Positions 51,594-60,687 are shown, numbered from the stretch's first letter. The stretch: 64,000 bases of DNA from Rhodococcus sp. G-MC3 (GCF_030063335.1 NZ_JASISW010000023.1:24825-88824); one strand, 5' to 3'. Program-made: numbers and translations. Notes: a model not told the origin generated them from the letters alone.

Positions 51594-52799
51594 TCAAACG
51601 AACGCGCTGAATCCTGTCACTCCCCTGCCGACGATGAGGTTGTTCATCTGCGACGTCCCCTCGTACGAGTACAGGGCTTCGGCGTCGGCGAAGAACCGGA
51701 TCACATCGTATTCGAGGAGAATTCCGTTGCCGCCCATGATTTCCCGCGCCCAACCGACCACTTCACGCAACCTTGTCGTGCAGTAGGTCTTGGACAATGC
51801 GGCGTGCTCGTCGTAGTACATTCCCGAGTCCTGCAGCTGCGATACCCGCAACGCCATTCCTAGGGATGCAGTGATGTTTCCTGCCATGCGAGCGATCAGA
51901 TCCGAGACGAGCTGGAACGACGCGATCGGCTTCCCGAACTGCACCCGCTCCTGTGCATAGGCAACAGCTCGCTCGTACGCCCCGATCATGACTCCGACGG
52001 CTCCCCAGGCAACACCGCCGCGCGTCAACCTCAGTACCTTCGAGGTGTCTGCGAAGGAGTTGGCGTGCTCGAGCTTGTTCGAGGCCGGGACCCGGCAGTC
52101 CTCCAGGTACACGTCGGCGTTCTCGACGGCTCGTAGCGAGTACTTGCCTTCGATCTTCTCGGCCCTGAAGCCCTCGAATTCCTTCTCGACGACGAATCCT
52201 TTGACCTCACCGTCTGCCTCGTCCTTGGCAAACACGATGATCAGGTCGGCGAACGTCGCGTTGCCGATCCACCGCTTGCTTCCGTTCAGAATCCAGTGAT
52301 CACCATCGTGGCGTGCGGTCGTCTCCAGACCGCCCGAGACATCGGAGCCGCCGTGCGGCTCGGACAGCCCGAACGCACCGATCTTTTCCATGCGCCGCAT
52401 GGCCGGCAACCACCGCTCGCGTTGCTCGTCGGAGCCCAGAATCGAAATACTGCTCATGGCCAGTCCGCTGTGCACGCTGAACATTGTTCCGGTCGATGGA
52501 TCGACCCGCGAGAATTCGAGCCCCAGCCAGCCCGTCAGAACCTTGCGTCCAGCAGTGCGACCCTCGAATTCGTAGCCGAGTCCGGCGATGTCGAGTTCAG
52601 CAATCTTCGGAAGCAGATGGACTGGCGACTCCGCCTTTTCCCAGAACTCGTTTGCCCTCGGCGCGACCTCGGCGGCGAGAAACTCGCGAACCTTCAGCAC
52701 TGTCTCAGTCTCCTCGTCGGTGAGGATCCCTTGATAGCCGAACAGGTCGGCGGCGAGGTAGTCCGGTGCCAGCGGGCCAAGCGGTTCGTGCTTGCTCAT
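51594..52799 (-). CDS. Acyl-CoA dehydrogenase (glutaryl-CoA dehydrogenase-like)
   Basis: A 401-residue FAD enzyme. Acyl-CoA dehydrogenase signatures include GAFGLSEPHGGSDVSGGLETTA and the C-terminal GGNGILLEYDVIRFFADAEAL with SYEGTSQMNNLIVGRGVTG. The YEGT stretch with an N-terminal extension (LGPLAPDYLAADLFGYQGIL) suggests the glutaryl-CoA/short-chain group. It is 29 bp downstream of the class III CoA-transferase gene, and the pair probably activates and then dehydrogenates a dicarboxylic or branched acid under the IclR regulator. Confidence 0.83.
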   Translation of the reverse strand: MSKHEPLGPLAPDYLAADLFGYQGILTDEETETVLKVREFLAAEVAPRANEFWEKAESPVHLLPKIAELDIAGLGYEFEGRTAGRKVLTGWLGLEFSRVDPSTGTMFSVHSGLAMSSISILGSDEQRERWLPAMRRMEKIGAFGLSEPHGGSDVSGGLETTARHDGDHWILNGSKRWIGNATFADLIIVFAKDEADGEVKGFVVEKEFEGFRAEKIEGKYSLRAVENADVYLEDCRVPASNKLEHANSFADTSKVLRLTRGGVAWGAVGVMIGAYERAVAYAQERVQFGKPIASFQLVSDLIARMAGNITASLGMALRVSQLQDSGMYYDEHAALSKTYCTTRLREVVGWAREIMGGNGILLEYDVIRFFADAEALYSYEGTSQMNNLIVGRGVTGFSAFV

Positions 52800-52828
52800 G
52801 TTTGCTCACTTCTCATCGAAGGGACTCC

Positions 52829-54004
52829 TTATGTCCTTGCAGTCGAGAGACCGGATACCCGATCGAACTCGTCGAACACCTCGTCGTTGTGCTGCCCCAG
52901 CGTCGGTGCCGGACGACGGATCGAGACCGGAGTTCCACTGAAACGCATCGGAATGCCCACCGCGCGGTACGCGCCTTCGGTCGGGTGTTGCGCGACGTCG
53001 AGCAGATGTCCGCCCTTCACGTATTCCGATTCCGACGCGTTCTCCAAGTCCAGGACCTCGGCCATCGGGATGCTGTGCTCCGCGCATAGTTGCTCCCACT
53101 CGGCGGTGGTGCGCTCGGGCGCGATTCTCTCGATCTCGCCGTAGAGCGCGCCCATGTCGTCGAGAATGGCCTGCCAGGTCGAGAAGCGTGGGTCGTCGTT
53201 CAACTCGCCGTGGCCGGAGGCTTCGAGGAAGTCGTGCACATTGGCCGGGCTGTAGGGCAGGATGCACGCCCACCCGTCGCGGGTCTTCACGGCGCCGTGG
53301 TTGGCACTGAGCGAACGGTAGAAACCAGTGGGGCCTTCCGGCGGTTCGAAGGTGTGACCACCGAGGTGTTCGACGAGGTTGAACGCAAGCATCGTGTCGG
53401 TCATGGGAACCTCGATGTGCTGACCTTCGCCTGTCGCGCGCTGGTGAATCACTGCCGCGAGTGTCGAGTAGACGATGGTCAAAGCGCAGACCTTGTCCGC
53501 AAGGATCGTCGGAACATAGTTGGCTTTGCCGGTCGCCCGAAGCATCAGGTCGGTCAATCCGCTTGCTGCTTGGACGATTTCGTCGTAGGCCGCCCGGTCG
53601 GCGAGATCGGAGTCGGACCGGAACCCCTGCGCGCTCGTGTATACGAGCGACGGATAGCGATCCTTCAGGGATTCGTAGTCGAACCCGAGGCGCTTCAGCG
53701 CGCCGGGCCGCATGTTTGTGACGAGCACGTCGGCGGTCGAGAGAAGTCGATGGAGATCGTTTTTTCCATCGTCGGACTTCAGGTCGAGCATGACACTGCG
53801 CTTGTTGCGGTTCACGTTCAGCGCAAGGGCCCCCATACCCTCGCCACGACGAGGCACCGACCTCCGCGTCGAATCTCCAGCAGGCGACTCGACTTTGATG
53901 ACGTCCGCGCCGAGGTCGCCGAGTATCTGCGCCGCGTACGGTCCCATGACGACAGTCGCAAGATCGATGACTCGGACGCCGTCCAGTGGTCCTTGGTTGC
54001 TCAT
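52829..54004 (-). CDS. Class III (CaiB/BaiF) CoA-transferase
   Basis: The enzyme moves CoA between acids through a glutamyl/aspartyl-CoA intermediate. Signature motifs: GPLDGVRVIDLATVVMGPYAAQIL, the DLGADVIKVESP loop, LVTNMRPGALKRLGFDYESL and the catalytic Asp in YDEIVQAASGLTDLM. 391 residues. The start ATG 54004 has AGGAGGAG just upstream. Divergent from the IclR gene with a 110-bp shared control region. With the adjacent dehydrogenase it would start breakdown of a short dicarboxylic or related acid. Confidence 0.86.
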   Translation of the reverse strand: MSNQGPLDGVRVIDLATVVMGPYAAQILGDLGADVIKVESPAGDSTRRSVPRRGEGMGALALNVNRNKRSVMLDLKSDDGKNDLHRLLSTADVLVTNMRPGALKRLGFDYESLKDRYPSLVYTSAQGFRSDSDLADRAAYDEIVQAASGLTDLMLRATGKANYVPTILADKVCALTIVYSTLAAVIHQRATGEGQHIEVPMTDTMLAFNLVEHLGGHTFEPPEGPTGFYRSLSANHGAVKTRDGWACILPYSPANVHDFLEASGHGELNDDPRFSTWQAILDDMGALYGEIERIAPERTTAEWEQLCAEHSIPMAEVLDLENASESEYVKGGHLLDVAQHPTEGAYRAVGIPMRFSGTPVSIRRPAPTLGQHNDEVFDEFDRVSGLSTART

Positions 54005-54114
54005 GTACTCCTCCTGGATATGTGCCCGACCGATGACACAAGCTTACCTACGCTAACGGTTTATACGCAATGTAGTACTTGCCATACCTATATAGATAGA
54101 TTTACGGTGACATC

Positions 54115-54876
54115 GTGGCCGAAGACAAAAGACGACCCCACCATCGAGCGGTCGATCGCATCGCCGCACTGCTCGGTGCGGCCACCACGGACCCCCGCGG
54201 ACTGACTCTCACGGAACTGGCCCGAGCCATCGATGCGCCTCTGTCATCCGTGCAGAAACTCGCCTACGGCCTCGTCGCGTCAGGGTTTCTCGACGAGCGA
54301 GATGGCCGCTACACGATCGGACCACTCTCGGCCGTGCTCGAGCGCAGGTCCGGACGCAACTCGGTCCGAGATTTCGATCGCGACCAACTCGACGCTCTGC
54401 ACGCACGGACAGGAGCAGGCGCGCTGCTGGTTGTTCGCATCGGGGACGATGCGGTCAACATCGAGTCGGTCGGCCTCAGCGATGCGGCCGCCTTCGCGGA
54501 CTCGACGAGGTGGCGCCATCCCCTGCCGTCGACCGCCGGAGGCAGAGTCCTTCTCGCGTACATGCCCGAGCGGCCCCGCCGAGAATGGGTCGCCGAGAAT
54601 CTACGAGACGACCCCGAGCGAACGATGGCACTACTCGACGAACTCGATGCGATCCGATCGGGTGGCGTCGCGGTCGGCCCGAGCGGCCCGCTGCGTCCAG
54701 ACCTGGAATCTGTTGCGGTGCCCCTGTTTCGAGCCGGCGAAGTGGTCGCATCGGTGGCGCTGACGCAGCCTCGCACCGGTGCCGGCAGGACCCTCGACGA
54801 GCTGCACGACGCCTTGATGGAGGCAACCCGCGATCACCGCACCCCGGGCGGCGACTCCAGTACCTTTCGGGAGTAG
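54115..54876 (+). CDS. IclR family transcription regulator
   Basis: The 253-residue protein has an N-terminal winged HTH (AVDRIAALLGAATTDPRGLTLTELARAIDAPLSSVQKLAYGL) and an IclR effector domain (LLVVRIGDDAVNIESVG, HPLPSTAGGRVLLAYMPE). It starts with GTG and is divergent from the CoA-transferase/acyl-CoA dehydrogenase operon, so it probably controls that pair and itself. The intergenic region is AT-rich with several overlapping -10-like elements (TATAGATA). Confidence 0.83.
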   Translation: MAEDKRRPHHRAVDRIAALLGAATTDPRGLTLTELARAIDAPLSSVQKLAYGLVASGFLDERDGRYTIGPLSAVLERRSGRNSVRDFDRDQLDALHARTGAGALLVVRIGDDAVNIESVGLSDAAAFADSTRWRHPLPSTAGGRVLLAYMPERPRREWVAENLRDDPERTMALLDELDAIRSGGVAVGPSGPLRPDLESVAVPLFRAGEVVASVALTQPRTGAGRTLDELHDALMEATRDHRTPGGDSSTFRE

Positions 54877-54994
54877 CAACCCGGCTGCAACCGTCACGAA
54901 CATCCGGACGCCGAGGATTCGCGAGAGATGCCTGCGCCGATTCTTTCGCTGAATCGTAGCCGTGCAGACGGTCGTGATCCCAGAAAAATGCAGG

Positions 54995-55972
54995 TCAATA
55001 TTCGACGGCGACCGTGCGGCCGCCCTCGTTCATCGATACCACCAGAGCGTCGGCGACGAGACCCGCACGGAGTCCGGCATCGGCGTCGGCGAGGGAGGAA
55101 GGGCGCCCCTCGTCGATGGAGTCGATCCACTCCTGCAGTTCGAGGCGGTAGGCCTCGGCGTAGCGCGGAACCCAATCGAGCGGGTACTCGATGGATCGCT
55201 TCAGTTCGTTGTCCACGATCACATGGGCGGGCACGGCGAACGATGCGACGCCGTCCTCGCCGACGATCTCGCAGCGGGTGTCGTAACCGTATCGGGCGTT
55301 GACGAAAAGCTCGACTGTCATCAGGACGTCGGACTCGGTGCGCAGCAACATGATCTGCGGGTCCTGACGGATCCCCGAATGCTTGGACGTTCGGCCTGCA
55401 TGCCAGCTGGCCTCTGTGATGGGAGATCCGAGGAGCCACGGCATGATGTCGAGTTCATGGATGGCCGAGTTGGTGATCGTCGCCGCGGAGTCGCCTGGGC
55501 CCGCCGATACGTTGCGGCTGACACAGTGAGCCACAAGCGTTTCCCCGATTCGCTCTACCGTCGCCGCACGTTTGAGTTCGTTGTACGCAGGATCGAAACG
55601 GCGCATGAATCCGACGGTAATCAAGTTGCGATCGCCTTGCGCGGAGATGATCTCTCGACATTCTGCGGCAGTGGGCGCAAGAGGCTTCTCGCACAGCACC
55701 GGCTTGTTCGCAGCCAGTGCAGCAAGAACGAGCTCGGCGTGGGTCGAATCGTGCGAGGCAACGATCACGGCATCGACGTCATCGCGCGCAATGAGCTCTT
55801 TGCCGTCGGCGGCGACCGTCGCCTCACGGAGTTCCGCGGCCACAGACGCCGCCCGGCCGGCGTCGAAGTCTGCGACCGCGGATACCTCGGCGCCCGAAAT
55901 CGAGCCGTTGATCTTGCGAGCATGGTCGGCGCCCATAACGCCGACACCGATGATTCCAACGCGTATAGACAT
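54995..55972 (-). CDS. Gfo/Idh/MocA oxidoreductase, probable inositol 2-dehydrogenase
   Basis: The 325-residue NAD(P)-dependent dehydrogenase starts IRVGIIGVGVMGADHARKIN (Rossmann fold) and carries the EKP motif in KPVLCEKPLAPTAAECREI, with the catalytic His/Asp region in SAIHELDIMPWLLG. It is similar to inositol dehydrogenases (IolG). It lies next to a LacI regulator and opposite an iolE-type gene, suggesting inositol catabolism, but scyllo-inositol or other sugar substrates cannot be excluded. A full-length paralogue is at 58485, a third at 59470. Confidence 0.78.
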   Translation of the reverse strand: MSIRVGIIGVGVMGADHARKINGSISGAEVSAVADFDAGRAASVAAELREATVAADGKELIARDDVDAVIVASHDSTHAELVLAALAANKPVLCEKPLAPTAAECREIISAQGDRNLITVGFMRRFDPAYNELKRAATVERIGETLVAHCVSRNVSAGPGDSAATITNSAIHELDIMPWLLGSPITEASWHAGRTSKHSGIRQDPQIMLLRTESDVLMTVELFVNARYGYDTRCEIVGEDGVASFAVPAHVIVDNELKRSIEYPLDWVPRYAEAYRLELQEWIDSIDEGRPSSLADADAGLRAGLVADALVVSMNEGGRTVAVEY

Positions 55973-56051
55973 GCGCCGAGTATGACACTCAAATGTCCAG
56001 ACAATCTAACTTTTGCCGAGAATGGGTTCGACCGGTGACCGCACACACGCT

Positions 56052-56121
56052 CGCACGGGCAGGTCGGAGGCCGTGAGCGCTAAGTTACGTCCGGCGGTAC
56101 CCAAACACGCACGGGCAGGTC
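56052..56121. repeat. Direct repeat between IolG-like and LacI genes
   Basis: CGCACGGGCAGGTC occurs at 56052-56065 and again at 56108-56121. The 56-bp spacing lies in the gap between the IolG-like gene and the end of the LacI gene. Possible regulator site or leftover of a duplication. Confidence 0.5.
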
Positions 56122-57163
56122 AGCGCAGTTGCGGCGGAGTGTTGAATCTCGTCAACACCTGAACCTGAGAGCGTTCATTGACAAGACCGTCGAGACTGCC
56201 ACCGGCCTGCATCAACACTCGACATGCCATGCGCGCATCAGCTCTCAGATCGTGGTGCAGTACCGCCGACAACGCTCCGGACTCGAGCAGCGGCCGGTTG
56301 TCGCTGTCGAGATCGTGCCCGACGAATACTCGACAGCGACGGCCTGCACGGGAGAAAGCCTGAACGACGCCGGTATTTCCGCCCCCGATCGAGTACACGG
56401 CCTCGATGTCGGGATGACCGGCAAGGGCCCGCTCGACGAGGGCTTCGACTGTCTGGTCGAGTCCTTCGCTGTCGGTAATCTCGACGACACGCCGACCTGC
56501 AGCATCACCGCGCTCGGCACCCAACGCCCGCAGTGTGCTGCGAAATCCCATCTCACGCTCGCCTTCGTTTCGAAAGATGTTGCTCGTCAAGATGATCAAC
56601 ACTGCGGCGTCGACGTCCCCGAGCCAACCGTCGATCAGGTATGCAGCGGTGGCACCCGCGGCCCTGTTGTCGATACCGACGTAATCCACACGCCGACTCG
56701 CGGGAACGTCGGTCACGTAGGTCACCACGGGGATGCCCATCTCGACGAGCCGATCGATGGCCGTCACCACGTCCGGATCGTCGGGTGCCTTCACGATCAG
56801 TCCGTGTGAACCACGCGTGGTGAACCGTCCGAGTGTGGAGGTGATGTCGGCAACCGATTCGGTCTCCCTGAAGTGAAACCGACATCGAACGACAGCCGGA
56901 GACAGCATCGGCAGCTCGGCTTCGAGGGCCGATCGAAACTCCGTCGAGAATCGCGCCGGAGTTTGCATCACCACGTCGAACAGAAACTTCCGTCCATTGA
57001 GCCTCAGCTGCGAACGCTGTTTGTCGAGATCGGAAATTGCCTGTCCAACTTCCGATCTCGTGTCCGGTCTGACACCTGGCCGGTCATGGAGCACCCTGTC
57101 GACCGTTGCCTCGCTCAGCCCCGACTGCTGCGCTATCTCGCGAACCTTGTATCGATGCTTCAC
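56120..57163 (-). CDS. LacI family transcription regulator 1
   Basis: The 347-residue protein begins YKVREIAQQSGLSEATVDRVLHDRPGVRPDTRSEV, the LacI-type helix-turn-helix plus hinge helix. A periplasmic-binding-protein-like effector domain follows (GSHGLIVKAPDDPDVVTAIDRLV, AVYSIGGGNTGVVQAFSRAG, RVFVGHDLDSDNRPLL). The effector pattern resembles sugar/inositol receptors with ribose-type binding. It is divergent from the iolE operon; a dyad TCCCTTGA...TCAAGGGA lies between them and is its likely operator. Confidence 0.86.
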   Translation of the reverse strand: MKHRYKVREIAQQSGLSEATVDRVLHDRPGVRPDTRSEVGQAISDLDKQRSQLRLNGRKFLFDVVMQTPARFSTEFRSALEAELPMLSPAVVRCRFHFRETESVADITSTLGRFTTRGSHGLIVKAPDDPDVVTAIDRLVEMGIPVVTYVTDVPASRRVDYVGIDNRAAGATAAYLIDGWLGDVDAAVLIILTSNIFRNEGEREMGFRSTLRALGAERGDAAGRRVVEITDSEGLDQTVEALVERALAGHPDIEAVYSIGGGNTGVVQAFSRAGRRCRVFVGHDLDSDNRPLLESGALSAVLHHDLRADARMACRVLMQAGGSLDGLVNERSQVQVLTRFNTPPQLR

Positions 57164-57198
57164 CGAGGAAACTCCTGAGGCGTTTTTGACGGCTTTTG

Positions 57199-57227
57199 TC
57201 CCTTGATCCTACGGCGCTGTCAAGGGA
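57199..57227. promoter_or_regulatory. Candidate LacI operator
   Basis: TCCCTTGA (57199-57206) and TCAAGGGA (57220-57227) are perfect inverted arms with a 13-base centre, between the divergent LacI 1 gene and the truncated dehydrogenase. A LacI dimer site would be shorter; this spacing suggests two half-sites or a larger dyad. Confidence 0.5.
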
Positions 57228-57265
57228 GGCTTCCTTTCACACACTTCTGCGTAAGGACCTTTCTG

Positions 57266-57595
57266 ATGGGCGTAACCGTCGGCATCATCGACAGCGCTGC
57301 CGCACTCCTCGCGGCGGGAGTCGACGGAGTTGTCGCTGGGTGGGACCAGCAGGTGCCCGTCCGCAACCTCGAGAAGGGTGTGGCGTTCCCGAGCGGAACA
57401 CCGCACAGCTTCTTCATGGACCGTTTCGCCTCCGCCTATCAGGTGGAGTTGGGTGCGTTCGTCGACGTGATCTCGCGACGAATCGAATCACCCTGCACAC
57501 CGCGCGATGCACTCGAAGTGGCGTATATCGCCGAGGCCGCAACTCTGTCCCTACAACTGCACCGCCCGGTGCGAATCGACGAGGTAAGACTGTGA
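57266..57595 (+). pseudogene. Gfo/Idh/MocA dehydrogenase with large internal deletion
   Basis: The frame has its own ATG at 57266 with AGGA upstream and gives 109 residues. The first residues MGVTVGII look like the beginning of an NAD-binding Rossmann domain. The sequence then jumps directly to DSAAALLAAGVDGVVAGWDQQ and to the C-terminal half of a Gfo/Idh/MocA enzyme (HSFFMDRFASAYQVELGAFVDVI, ALEVAYIAEAATLSLQLHRPV). The catalytic EKP region and most of the nucleotide-binding domain are missing. The reading frame remains intact and overlaps the iolE start (GTGA), so it is probably transcribed but inactive. About 220 codons seem deleted. Confidence 0.6.
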
Positions 57596-58488
57596 CAACA
57601 ACAGAAATTCGCATCGCCGGCGCCCCCATCTCCTGGGGCGTCTGTGAGGTCCCCGACTGGGGGTACCAGATCGCCAACGACCGCGTCCTCACCGAGATGC
57701 GCGATGCAGGCCTCACCGCAACCGAAGTCGGCCCCGAAGGCTTTCTCCCGGCAGACCCGAACGAACTGGCCGCCACCCTCGACAAGTACAACCTCACATC
57801 CGTCGGCGGGTTTGCACCGGTTCTTCTGCACGACGCCGACCACGATCCGGTCCCCGGAATTGCGCCACTACTCGACGCCTTCTTCGCCTCCCGTGCCGAG
57901 GTGCTCGTACTCGCCGCCGCCACCGGAAGCGAGGGCTACGATTCGCGCCCCGAACTCGACGACGCACAGTGGGACACGTTGTTGCGCAACCTCGATCGCC
58001 TGCAGACAGCGGCGGCCGAGCGCGGAATTCGCGCTGTCCTGCACCCGCACGTGGGCACCATGGTCGAAAAACGCGACGAGGTTTACCGCGTCCTCGACGG
58101 CTCGACGATCCCACTGTGCCTCGACACCGGCCACCTTCTCATCGGCGGGACCGATCCGCTCGAACTCGTGGAGGCACATGCGAAGCGCATCACCCATGCG
58201 CACCTCAAGGACGTGGACTCTGCTCTCGCTGCACGCGTGCAGGCCGGCGAGCTCACCTACACCGAGGCCGTCGCGCTGGGCATGTACACCCCGCTCGGCA
58301 CCGGCGATGTCAACATCGCCAAGGTCGTGGGCGGACTTCTCGATGCAGGGTTCGACGGCTGGTTCGTGCTCGAGCAAGACACCATTCTCACCGCCGAACC
58401 CACCGACGCCGGACCCGTGACCGATGTCATTGCCAGTGTCGCGTACCTGCGGAGTGTGGTGGACGCACGCGTAGCGTCGAACGCATGA
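57592..58488 (+). CDS. iolE: Inosose dehydratase-like (IolE) TIM-barrel protein
   Basis: A sugar phosphate isomerase/epimerase-fold protein of 298 residues. The start IRIAGAPISWGVCEVPDWGYQI is the IolE signature, followed by metal ligands in EVGPEGFLP, LHPHVGTMVEKRDE (His/Glu), LCLDTGHLLIGG (Asp/His) and HLKDVDS. IolE removes water from scyllo-inosose. The GTG start overlaps the truncated dehydrogenase stop (GTGA), and its own stop overlaps the next start (ATGA), forming a tight operon. Confidence is good for the fold, moderate for the substrate. Confidence 0.8.
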   Translation: MTTTEIRIAGAPISWGVCEVPDWGYQIANDRVLTEMRDAGLTATEVGPEGFLPADPNELAATLDKYNLTSVGGFAPVLLHDADHDPVPGIAPLLDAFFASRAEVLVLAAATGSEGYDSRPELDDAQWDTLLRNLDRLQTAAAERGIRAVLHPHVGTMVEKRDEVYRVLDGSTIPLCLDTGHLLIGGTDPLELVEAHAKRITHAHLKDVDSALAARVQAGELTYTEAVALGMYTPLGTGDVNIAKVVGGLLDAGFDGWFVLEQDTILTAEPTDAGPVTDVIASVAYLRSVVDARVASNA

Positions 58489-59465
58489 CACAGCTGCGAA
58501 TCGGCGTCCTCGGTGCATCACGTATCGCCGAGGTCGCCATCGTCGAACCTGCCCGCATTCTCGGGCATCGTCTTGTCGCATGCGCTGCACGCGAGAGGGC
58601 AAGAGCTGAGACATTCGCCCAAAAGTACGGCGTCGAAAGAGTTCTCGATTCCTACCAGGACGTCATCGACGACCCTGAGATCGACGTCGTCTACAACCCT
58701 CTCGCCAATTCACTGCATGCGCCGTGGAACCTCGCGGCCATCGGTGCAGGCAAGCCGGTGCTGACGGAGAAGCCGTTCGCGCGTGATGCGGCGGAGGCAA
58801 CCACGGTTGCCGACGCAGCATCCGCGGCGGGCATCACCGTGATGGAAGGTTTCCACTACCTGTTCCATCCCGTCACGAAGAGACTGCAGCAGTTGGTGGA
58901 AAACGGCACGCTCGGCGAACTAGAGTACGTCGAGGTCGTCATGCGGATGCCCGCACCGGAAGCAGGTGACCATCGCTGGTCATTCGACCTCGCAGGCGGA
59001 GTCATGATGGACCTCGGTTGCTACGGACTTCATGCTCAGCGACTCTTCGGTCAGTACGCGGGCGGTGATCCGAAAGTCGTATCGGCCTCGGCCGTCGAAC
59101 GGACCGCAGGAGTCGACGAGTCCATCGACGTACACCTCGAATTCCCCAACGGCGCAACGGGTGTGTCGCGGAATTCGATGATCGACCCCGACTATCTGTT
59201 CAGCCTGAAGGTAGTCGGCTCCGCGGGTGAAGCGTTGGCGCACAACTTCATCAAGCCGAACGAGGACGATCGAGTGAGCGTCACCATCGGTTCCGAGACC
59301 ACAGTCGAGAATCTCGGAAAACGCACGTCGTACACGTACCAGCTGGAGGCCTTCGCAGCCCACGTTCTCGGTGGTGCCGCGTTGCCGTTGGATGCCCGCG
59401 ACGCGGTCACCAACATGGCGTTGATCGACGATGGCTACCGCGCCGCGGGGATGTCCCCGCGCTGA
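58485..59465 (+). CDS. Gfo/Idh/MocA family oxidoreductase (second copy)
   Basis: The 326-residue product begins LRIGVLGASRIAEVAIVEPARI; the nucleotide-binding motif is GASRIAE rather than GxGxxG. The catalytic motif EKPFARDAAEA and the conserved HYLFHPVTKRLQQLVE are intact, with the second-domain strand DLAGGVMMDLGCYGLH. It is close to the glucose-fructose oxidoreductase/dihydrodiol dehydrogenase group. It may act on a sugar or inositol derivative and replace the truncated paralogue upstream. Its ATG overlaps the iolE stop. Confidence 0.82.
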   Translation: MTQLRIGVLGASRIAEVAIVEPARILGHRLVACAARERARAETFAQKYGVERVLDSYQDVIDDPEIDVVYNPLANSLHAPWNLAAIGAGKPVLTEKPFARDAAEATTVADAASAAGITVMEGFHYLFHPVTKRLQQLVENGTLGELEYVEVVMRMPAPEAGDHRWSFDLAGGVMMDLGCYGLHAQRLFGQYAGGDPKVVSASAVERTAGVDESIDVHLEFPNGATGVSRNSMIDPDYLFSLKVVGSAGEALAHNFIKPNEDDRVSVTIGSETTVENLGKRTSYTYQLEAFAAHVLGGAALPLDARDAVTNMALIDDGYRAAGMSPR

Positions 59466-59469
59466 GCAG

Positions 59470-60636
59470 TCAGGACGCTCCCGGCTTCACCCAGGAACCA
59501 GACTCCACGGACCGAGTCATCGCGTCGAGAACCTCGGCGCTGCGCACCGCGTCCCAGGCGGTGGCGCCGACGGGTTTGCCCTCCGCAATGGACTGCAGGA
59601 AACGCTTGGCCTCGATGACCTTGAGATCGTCGTATCCCATCGCCGACGCCGACCCGGGCTGGAAGGCACCGTATTCACCCTGCCCGGGGCCGACGAAGAT
59701 GGTCGAAACAGGCTGGTCCTGGTAGCGATTGCCCACACTCACACCGAGTTCGCCGAGACGGCGGAAATCCCAGAACACAGCTCCCTTGGTGCCGTGAATT
59801 TCGAACCCGTACGCGTTCTGCTCGCCAACGGACACGCGGCTGGCTTCCAGCGTCGCACGCGCACCCGAGGCGAGCCGGATCTGACTGCTGACGAAGTCCT
59901 CGTTCTCGACGGGTCCCAGCTCACCGCCGGTCGCCAGCGCGTGACCACTGGTCGAACCGGTCGGCCGTGCGCGCTGCGGAACGAACACAGCGGTGTCGGC
60001 GACGAGAGAATCTATCTCTCCCAACAGGTACCAAAGCAAGTCGGCGCCGTGCGACGCGAGGTCGCCCAGCACACCATTGCCACCGCGCGCACGTTCGAAA
60101 CGCCAGCTGAGGGCGCCATCGGGGTGCGCCGCGTAGTCACTGAAGAATCGGAAGCGTGCATGCGTGACCGTACCGATATCGCCCGACTCGATGAGCGCCT
60201 TCGCCTCTTCGACGGCAGGTGCGTTTCGGTAATTGAACCCCACTGCCGTCTGTACGCCTGCCTTGTCAGCAGCCACGGCGACAGCGCGAGCATCGTCGGC
60301 GGACAAACCGACAGGTTTCTCGATCCAGATGTGCTTGCCCGCCTCGACCATCGCGGTACCGATGCTGCGGTGCAGGAAGTTCGGTGCGGTGATCGACACA
60401 GCGGCGATCTCGCTGTCGGCTTCGATGTCGTGCCAGTCGGTGGTCGCGTTCTCGAAGCCGAACTGTGCGGCTGCTTGTTCGGCGCGGCCCGGCACCTCGT
60501 CGGCAACCGATGCGAGGACCGGTACCAGCCCGAGTTCCGGGTAGTGGTGCCGAAGGCGGGCGTAGGCCTGCGTGTGTACGCTGCCCATCCAGCCGAAACC
60601 TGCCACGCCTATGCGAATGCTCTGCGTTGAATTCAC
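59470..60636 (-). CDS. Gfo/Idh/MocA family oxidoreductase (third copy)
   Basis: The 388-residue dehydrogenase begins IRIGVAGFGWMGSVHTQAYAR; catalytic EKPVGLSADDARA and the HxxH-like element in DLASHGADLLWYLLG are present. I chose GTG 60636 because GAGGAG lies 9 bases upstream. It faces away from the LacI 2 gene and a 14-bp palindrome in the shared region is probably that regulator's operator. The C-terminal half resembles enzymes acting on inositols or glucosides. Confidence 0.83.
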   Translation of the reverse strand: MNSTQSIRIGVAGFGWMGSVHTQAYARLRHHYPELGLVPVLASVADEVPGRAEQAAAQFGFENATTDWHDIEADSEIAAVSITAPNFLHRSIGTAMVEAGKHIWIEKPVGLSADDARAVAVAADKAGVQTAVGFNYRNAPAVEEAKALIESGDIGTVTHARFRFFSDYAAHPDGALSWRFERARGGNGVLGDLASHGADLLWYLLGEIDSLVADTAVFVPQRARPTGSTSGHALATGGELGPVENEDFVSSQIRLASGARATLEASRVSVGEQNAYGFEIHGTKGAVFWDFRRLGELGVSVGNRYQDQPVSTIFVGPGQGEYGAFQPGSASAMGYDDLKVIEAKRFLQSIAEGKPVGATAWDAVRSAEVLDAMTRSVESGSWVKPGAS

Positions 60637-60673
60637 TGGATCTGTCTCCTCGAGATCTGACTGACCGAGCAAT

Positions 60674-60687
60674 TTGGACCGGTCCAA
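60674..60687. promoter_or_regulatory. Palindromic operator of LacI 2
   Basis: TTGGACCGGTCCAA is a perfect 14-bp palindrome with a central CG, as LacI-family operators have. It lies about 40 bp before the third dehydrogenase and about 90 bp before the LacI 2 gene, so it can control both. Confidence 0.7.

Noticed and set aside
54005..54114. IclR operator palindrome in the divergent region
   Set aside because: Only weak, short dyads were found and none stood out from the AT-rich background.
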